This document shows positions 52,301 to 61,300 of a stretch of DNA of 64,000 nucleotides, piece by piece. Origin of the DNA: Sabellastarte sp. h YS-2021 (lineage: Eukaryota > Annelida > Polychaeta > Sabellida > Sabellidae). The notes under the pieces were generated by a model. It was not told the origin of the DNA. It worked only from the letters and a program-made list of their open reading frames with translations, and did not search any database. The stretch is from assembly GCA_964017235.1 (NCBI GenBank), contig OZ024928.1, positions 3,906,001-3,970,000 on the forward strand, given 5' to 3'. The position numbers and the translations under genes were made by a program. Numbering within the stretch: the stretch's first letter is position 1; the number at the start of each line of letters is the position of its first letter.

Positions 52301-55300
52301 CTTGTCTTTTCAGCCCTGTTAAAATTGCAATAACTATCTTCTAGATAATAAAACCTTCCTATGACCATGTCTCCAATGGAAGGAATACTGTGACTCTTGA
52401 GTTAATTCTTCTGCAAACTCAACGAAGATCAAACAATGCCTAAGAACTGGAACTGGCTGAGATATGGTGTTGAAGTCCTTGATTCCAACCTTCACGAGTG
52501 TATTTTCCATGGTTTATACAGGACAGGGGCTATGTCCAGTATTTATTTGTCCTACTAACTACAAAATATCATCGTACCACTCTTCCTAGAATTCCAGGAG
52601 AGGTGGATACAGAAGAACGTGGCTACATATATATGCAAATCACAATGGAAGCTGTTTTTGCAGTGTTACTGGCAGGTATGGGAGGTTTTATTGCCATCCC
52701 AGAGTTGTGCGAATCTTCAGTTGGGATTGTCGAATTATTCCCCAATCGAATTCACCAATGCCCGTACTACCCACAATGCAAAGCGATGACGTCAGACAGG
52801 AAAACATGGCTACAGTAAATACCGCTTAAATACTGCTGAATAATGCTTCAAAAGAAAGCAATTTATCCACTCAAGAATTGCAGAACTCCAGGTTTCTATG
52901 CCAGTTTATTTCTTGTATAGAAACTCGGCTAATGACGACCTCTGATAGATCTCAGTGTCCTGAATTGATTTCTAACTACGACTTCAACGGTCACTGCCCA
53001 CGAGTGAGGTTCGTTAATACTATGTCAATAAAACCTTCTTGTTGCATCATTTAAACTGGAGACAGCAGAAATTATTAGAAATTCGGTTACAAAAGATGCG
53101 TTCTTCTATGTACCGACTCACAAGATTTTCAACATCTACTTCAGTTTAATGTACACGGTCAAACCAATTCAAAGCACTGAAGTTAGGTTAGCGACTGCCC
53201 CTCTACGCCAGTAGTAGAAGAGGCAAAAACTCATTCTTCAGTTTCGCAGAATATGAGTTCACCAATACCTGGACCACGGTTGTTAAGGGTACATAAAAGA
53301 CACCAGTATTTGCTTCAAACCAAGAATTCATCCAAATTCTTCAACATCTCAGCTTCGTGATTATTTTCTGATAAAAATCCAAGCTCGAGTCCACACAAGG
53401 ATCGATTTCCTAGGTTACCACTGCATATTGGTACAAGGAAATGTCTTTCTAACACAAATAAATTTTAAAAACTTGAGAAATCTTTTCAGGAAATGGAGAT
53501 CTTATCACAAACGACCCCAAGGTTGCTTATATCCCAGGTAGGGGTACTAGCATCTTTGGAAAAGACTATACCAATGGGTCACTTACGTATGTGTGCCTTT
53601 CAGCGGTATCTACAACAAACTGGCAATATCTCCAGTCACTAGTTGTGAGAATTCCTGTTTCAAATCCTTCTGAAAAAGCATATTCAGTGGTGGAAAATGC
53701 CAAAAATTGGGAAATGGGATGCCTTTTCTATACACAGGGGCACAATTCCCTTATTTTCGTAGATGCATTAAACCAGGGTTGATGATCCCATCTAAAAGCA
53801 TCACAGTCAGTGGCTTTTGGACAGTTAAAATGTATATGTTACATTTCAATGTCATACAACTGAAGGCAGTGTGTTAGCCCTTAAAAGCCTTCAAGACAAA
53901 TTCTACACAAAAGAATTCTGATAGCATCAGACAACACCACTGTGTTCGGTTATCTGAACAAACAAAAGAGGGGGGCACATGTACCTCCTAGTTTGGCGCA
54001 TCTTGGCCTACTGCAGTCCTTGAAATATAATCAAAAGAGACAGACATATTCTGGTTGCTTAAATGTCATGGCCAACATCATCTCCAGAAGGGATAAAGGT
54101 TTGGTGTATCCTGGCCTACTGCAATCCTTGAAATATACTCATAAGAGATAGACATTTTGTGGGTTGCTTGAATGTCATAGTCAATAACCTCTACAGAAGG
54201 GACAGAGTAATCCGTACAGAATGGTTCTTACTTCCTTTCTGGTTCAAGACAATGTGCAAGTTTGGCACAAATCAGCAATAGGTTTTTTAATGCAGGTATG
54301 CTGCATCTTGGCCTACTGCAATCCTCGAGATATTCTTCTATGAACCAGAGATATTCAGGGTTGTCTAAATGTCATGACAGTCAGCCTCTCCAGAAAGGAC
54401 AAAATAATACAGACAGGGTGGTCTCTTCATCTTAAAATGTTCCATTTGATTTGCATAGTTTGGCAAATACCAATGGTAGAGATGTTTGCCACCAATATGA
54501 ATCACAAACTTCCATTCTATGTGGCCAGTCCCGGATGCAAATACTCTGAACATAGATGCATTAAACATCTTGTTGGAGGGTCTGGACTGCTAGGCCTCTT
54601 GTCCTGTACCACTTATTCTAAAAAGTCATTGAACAAGTGAACACCAGGTGCAAAATGATTGTAGTGGCCCCTTGGTGGCCCATGATGTATTGGTTTTGGG
54701 ATCTGGTGAATCAATCAACCACACCTCCATTACAGCTACTTCACTGGTCTCAGAAACAGCCATTCAGTCAGAAATACCATCAGAATCTGTTGCATTGGCA
54801 CCTTCATGCTTGGCACCTTAACACCACTCAGAATCTCAGAGTAGAGAGATTTAGGGCATCTCAAGGGCCCTCATCTTGGAAATGTATGAGTCATGATGGG
54901 CCATTTTGAGCTCTGGTACCAACAGAATAAGGTGGCCATCTCAGAGCCTACTGTCTCAAATATACCAGATTTTTTTATCCATTTACTTGCAAAAATCTGA
55001 AACCTGTCACTATTGCTAGCTTTGCAGTAGCCATAGCTGATCATTTATATTTTTTGTGCAGGAGTTGAGCAAAAGCCTGGATCTTTATAGGCCTATTGCA
55101 AGTGTTTATAGAGAGAAGCCCACTGCTAACAGAGGTGTAGCATCAAGGGATTTGCCTTTGCTTCTGTTGGTTTTCACAAAAGGCTCCTTATTAACCTTTA
55201 AAGGAGGTCAGTTTAAAAAAGTTTGACTTGCAAGGCTGTTGCAATGGCATTGGCATCTGGCAAAAACAAGGTAAAGTGTATTCGGGGACTTTGGCTCCTT

Positions 55301-58300
55301 CAGACACAAGCCTCATAGGAAGGAGGTTACAGTTTCTCCCTCCTACCTACCTTTTCAGCAAGGACCTATTAGCCTCAATTGGTCTAGATTGGCTCCAGTG
55401 GTCACTTCAGCTCTAGATCATTCCTGAACTCAAATTGCCTGGACACATGATTCGTTGTCCTCTTACAGCACTTAGATCCTTCTTGGACAGGACTACTGCT
55501 TGGAGAAAAGGGAAAGTCGCCTTCTGCTGCCTTTTAGCAAGAATCAGTTGGCTTCTGATGCCCCAGATGGCTCAAACCAGTGGTCATTCCAGATCACAAA
55601 CCTTTCTTGAGCTGACGTTGGACTGATGTTGTGACACTCTGCCCTCTTACAGTACTTAGTTACTATCAAGACAGTACAAGTACTTCAAGGAGGGGAAGAA
55701 TCTCTTGCTCATATCTTTTAAGGAAGGCTTGATGGAGATATCTTGAGTTCTGCTATCTCTTCCTGGATCAATCTGGATGCATGATTAGATTGCCAGTCCT
55801 TTAATTCTGATTCTCAGAATCTATACATTGAGACACATATTACTTCCATGGCTGCCTCTTTAGTTTTCAAGAGTGGGGTCTTACCTGAGCAGATATCAAA
55901 ATCTTGTTATTGGAAGACCCACAATTTTTTACTACATTCTACTCGAAGATGTAGCTTGGCAATCCCATGACCAGTCCATGAACAAATTGGGTCTTGTGGA
56001 TTCACCTCAGCATGTAGTCAATTTTTTGTGTATTTATACATGTTATTCATGTGACTCGCATATTTATGTTCTCTCCAGTTATACAAGTGTTGTGTCACTG
56101 ACATATGTCTTTCTTAACTTACATACGGCCCCATATCTGCAGTTTATGCAGCTCAGTTTGCCTGCTTGGAGATATTCTCATTGTCAGATGATGACATCTT
56201 GTTTGGGGAGTCATGCAGACATCTCCGGCCAATACTGGGTGATGGTTAATACTGCTATATGATTTGTTGTAAAATTGTCTACAACAGCAACAGCAGCAAC
56301 AATAACTACCACATCATGGATCTCTTGTTGAGGTTAGCAAATTACTTATCTGTGATGAAGAAGTAATATATAACCTAAGATGTGGCATATGGAAGCTTAT
56401 CTTATCCTCTTATCAAGTGCTTTATTTGGTGACCCCTTGTCTGACAATCCTCTAACAGTGTGGCCAAAACAAATACCCTCCACCTGTTATGGTTGTATTC
56501 AAGCACTTGTGAGGATAAGGTAAGGCTATTTTACGCAATAAAATGTAACAAATTTTATTGTAATTTAACTTTTTACAAGTTAAATACTTAACTTATCCTC
56601 ACAAGGATAAACCCACCCTACCTCCCCGCATAATTTGTTTTCTGGGGACCAAAAATACAATGAAGAACTCTCAACATTCGTCTGTCGACAACGACTACTG
56701 CGCAAGCGCGGACATGGGCAGACAAGGGGTCACCTCTCGTGACAAGAATATTCCTTAAAAAATTCTTGTCGGTCGATGCGTTTTGCTCCACAAAACCAAA
56801 GAAGCACTTGTGAGGATAAGGTAAGTATTTAACTTGTAAAAAGTTAAATTACAATAAAATTTGTTACAGTTTCTTATCCAAAGTCAGAATAGTGAGGGGA
56901 TACTTCTGGTAACAATATTGTTAAAACAGGTGTTTTGTCACAATTGGAAAGACAAGTTTTGAAAAGAAAAATATCGGTCTTACGATTTACTCACAACTGC
57001 ACAATTGATTGAAGTAACTCCTATCACCTTAGGAGGTATAAGGTTAAGGTTTGATTGTTCAGTATTGAGGGGGTGTGCAGACATATCCAAAGCAGAAATT
57101 AGGTAAACCTGAATAAACTGAAAGTCACTCAAGTCAGTCAGGTTTTAATAGCCTTTAGTAACGAAGTAAATTTTTTATTTAACCTATCTTGAGAAGTTGA
57201 GCAGTAACTAATTTAGATACAGGAAAACAATGTATCAAAATTTAGAACACAGATAAATGCTGAGTAAGGATCTCCCTGAAGGTGTAAGTTGCAGGGATGA
57301 GGCAGCAGTGCCAATATCACAGTGCAAGTCTCCTTTACTTTTACTCCTTTACTGCCATACTGAAGCAAAATATGAGGGATCTTGAATGTCAGCACTTTAA
57401 CTAATGGGAAGGGTAATCATATTACAGACACTCAGTAATCAAAGTCTAACCTCTTTTTCCTTTTTTGTTGACATATAAGACTTTATACTGATTCTGTGCA
57501 TTTGGGACATAACACTAAAACATGACATTTTTGGTATCCCGGAATCGGAGCATCTTTGCATTGGCAGTTGCCAATATAAGGCAGAGATAAGATATTTACC
57601 AAAACAATTAGACTTTTTGCTTAACCCAGACAAATGATAAGGGCTGAGTGAATACTATTGGGAAGGGGTGAATGGCTGTTGGTGGTGATAAGATTCTCCG
57701 TGTATTCCATGCCATGTTATTTTCGGTGGTTTCTTGGTGACATGCATTACTTTCTACTTACTAACCCAATTTTAAACTGATCGAGGTTGTTCCTTCAACT
57801 GACCAGGTTACAAAAAGGGTTGTAAAACTTACTGTGTAATATGTCCCTTATGATCTTTTCCAAGTGCCAATAAAATTAACTCTAATGCAACACTCGTCAG
57901 ACTTATACTGCTTATCTTCTCTTTGAACAGGATCCCTCTCCTCCATTTTTACAGAAAAGTATGTTTGATAGGTCGGTCGTTATAGCAAATATAAGTGATA
58001 AAACAATAGTGTGCATGATAGGTCAGTCGTTGTAGCAAACATAAGTGATAGAACAACAGAAATGGATAGAAATGTTACTCATAAAAATGCTTGAACATAT
58101 GTACATCTCATCACCCCCATGACTGAAACATTCAGTCATACAACCTCCACCAGTTGCTCATGATTGCAAATTCAGGATGTATGGCATTGGCTTTGGAACC
58201 GTTCAATATTTTTCACATTACATTACACAGATTAACACTTTTGCTGTTGACAGGGAGGACTGTTTGAAGACATTGCTGATGGTCTGAAGCATGCCAAGGT

Positions 58301-61300
58301 TATGGTCACCTGTGTGTCTGATGAGGTAAGGCTATTCTAGTAATGATCCATCATTGAACAGGCTTTATGCAGAATGATAGTCCAGTCAGAAGTTTAGAAC
58401 AACAAAGGCGAAGCCTGTGTGTTTCTTAGCTGTTAATTGAACTATAATTCTGAATAAAGTTCAACCAGTGATGGATTGTAACTATTCTAATATGACAAAT
58501 ATTTATTTATCTTTATATATTTGACTATTACATAAGTTTTGTTTACTAGTAGGCAGACTTTTATGCACACAGTTATAATCCACCTATTTTGTAGGAGTTA
58601 CACTCAAACTATTAGAATTACTGTAATTATTATTATCAGAACTTTATTTTCCGAATACATATGTTTAATTTTATTAACACAAGTTCATTCTGCCAAATTT
58701 ACTTGCTTAGACTATTTTACATTAAAATACCTCTTTTATATTTTGTTAAGCATCATGCAATAAATTATACAAACAAAATATCACTCTTCCAAGCAGTTTA
58801 GATAATACAGATTATGTTGTATGTCTTGTTTTATTGTCCCATCTTGTTACTGCATGGTGAAGTACTAATATTGACTGTGGTAAGGCTTTTAATAATTCAA
58901 TAGATTCCCCATTATTCTGAAGGAGGGAGATTTGATTTGAAACTTTCTCGTCGAATTTCTGTCAACCAGAGTGAAAAGCCATTGATATTTTGGTGTGTAA
59001 TGTCTGTTCGGATGACTATCAAATGGCTTGATATTACTGATATGAACTGTAAGGCGGCATTTGGATTTTCATTTCATTGAAATAATAAAATCTGCAAAGA
59101 ATATTTGGGAACTGGTTATTGAAAATGTAATTATTTAAATCCTTGGAATGCTCATCCTTCTTCAAAACAAGAAAAAAACAATGCCGAAATTTGTTTCAGT
59201 TTACATGCCTGAGCTGGTGAAATACCTCATACTGGGTAAAAATGATGTTTACTCATTTTATAAAATCTCGCAAAAGCTATTTCCAGTTTTAAATTGTGGC
59301 TCAGGTATGCTCACAGTTAACTTTCACCATATCAGTGACAAGCACGCGAAAACTAGAAAACTAGATTCACTTGAAGGTCCCAGAAGCTGATTTGATTTCT
59401 GTAAATGGTTCTTCTACTGTCTCATAGGGTTAGGGTACCTGGGTTTACCCTAACCCTAACCGACTACTGACTGATAGTTTACCTCATTCTTAAAATACCC
59501 CAGTATTAATGAAATGCAACATTTGTTGATGAATTTTTTAACGCTAATTATGTACAGTAAATAGCACTGGTAAAAACAAAACCTTTATTACCTCGTCTCT
59601 GTGTCTCATGAACAGTATTTACGTCATGGTGTGGTAAATAATAAATTTGGATTATTTGGAAGATCATTTACATTTGTAGTATTCAGTTTACTATTCATTT
59701 ATTTCGTATGGTGTTACTGGAACTTGTACAGTCTTAGCTCTTTTACTCTACTCGGGATTATAGGCCACTGACAAACTCTCTCCAACAATAAACGCTCTCC
59801 ACCTTTTGCCTGTCATTCTTCTGTTTCTGTGTCCCTATGCAAAAACTTTCTTGGCCTTTCCCTCTTTCTGTTACCACTGGGGTTCCATTGTAATGCTTGC
59901 TTGGTGACACTGTCTACAGGTTTCCTTAAAGTCTGACCAATTCATCTCCTTTTCCATATTTATTGGCTTTTTAGCTGTACTTTTAAGGATTTCCTCTTTT
60001 ATTTGATCAAACCATGTCACTTTCAGTATTTTCTTGAGGCAGTAGTTTAAACACATTTGCAATTTGTTTGTGGTTTTCTGTGGGGTTTTCCATGTTTTAT
60101 GATCTTATTGGAGCTTGTACAGTGTATTAAAAAGTATGTATTGAATCCCTTGTTTGTGAAAAGACTGAAAATTAGTTATGTCATTTTTCAGTTTGCTGTT
60201 TTTGGATATATACACTGTTTTGACTTTTGTCAGTTTTTAACTATTGTATATTTTTGTCACAAACTGCACAGTACACCAGATCCAAGAACTGTCAGCTGGA
60301 GTTCCGGTTTGCGAGCATCACTCTGAAAATCCCCATGGTGATTGCTGTTGTGGGAACAGGGGATAAGTGGGAGGCATCGGAGGTGAGATTTGGTATATAT
60401 AATTGAAAAACCTAGTTTCACCAAAATTTGAAGGAAAATTACGAACTAGAAAATTCTCATTTTTTTCATTTAATCAATTTTTTATGTTATTTTTGTAATT
60501 CCGGAAAGTTTATGTAATTCTGAAGAAAAATCATGAAAAATTGAAAGCATTAGATACAGTGGAAACTGGGTAGCATTTAGTATTTCAGTTTGCAATGTAA
60601 AGGTATTTATTGTTAAAAAGCCTTATTGAAAATACACTTTTACAACACGTTCTTTTAAGAGGAATATTTACTTGCCACAAACATTTCTTATCCCTCTTTT
60701 GTAAGAATATATTCAGAAAAAGAGTCAAGAATAAATTCCAGATTCCCGATCAGTCTTAAAATGTAGCCAAATTGACACTCATGTGTGGACCTAATATGAC
60801 TGATCCAGTGGGAAAATGTTGGAAGACTGGAACATCACAGAAACAACACCCAATTTGTCCCAAATGAAAAGATTGATTCAGCGACAAAAAATGACAGCCT
60901 CACGACCTGTTCTGAATCACTTTGTACACCAAGTCCCAAACATTCTTTGAAAACAATAGAGATGTATCAACAGACATATACAACCTAATCTTCTCTTTGA
61001 ACAAGATTTATGGAAAGATAGATTGTATCCTGAAAAGAATGGAGGTCGTATTAACTAAAAGATTGATTTTAAGTACAAAAGGATGGGCCCTAGGATCACA
61101 AGTGTTTGGGAGGGAAGTGTTCATTCGCTAAGGTTTTCAAACAGGTTTAAAATTGGAATGGAAGTCTAATGTCACTGTGCTTAGACTCCAGACCTTTTCA
61201 AGTGAAAAGATAAATTGTAGGACAAGTGAGAGAGTGTATTCCAGACTGCATTGTTGGGCCAGACTGGAGGGAAAATTATGACAGTTTCAGTGAATATGTA

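Larger units (their letters stand above)
51525..56868 (+). mobile_element. DIRS-C2: decayed DIRS retrotransposon (5344 bp), sister of C1
   Basis: Same ends as C1 (TTTTATTGCG ... TTTGTTACA), ITRs 51548-51725 and 56647-56825, ICR 56500-56606. Interior collinear with C1 and highly similar, with the same decayed RT, RNase H (ASDNTTVFGYLNKQ near 53930), methyltransferase-like (VEMFATNMNHKLPFYV near 54475; VVAPWWPMMYWFW near 54665) and recombinase (IRCPLTALRSFLDRT near 55450) remnants. Host flanks differ from C1, so it is a separate insertion. Confidence 0.9.
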
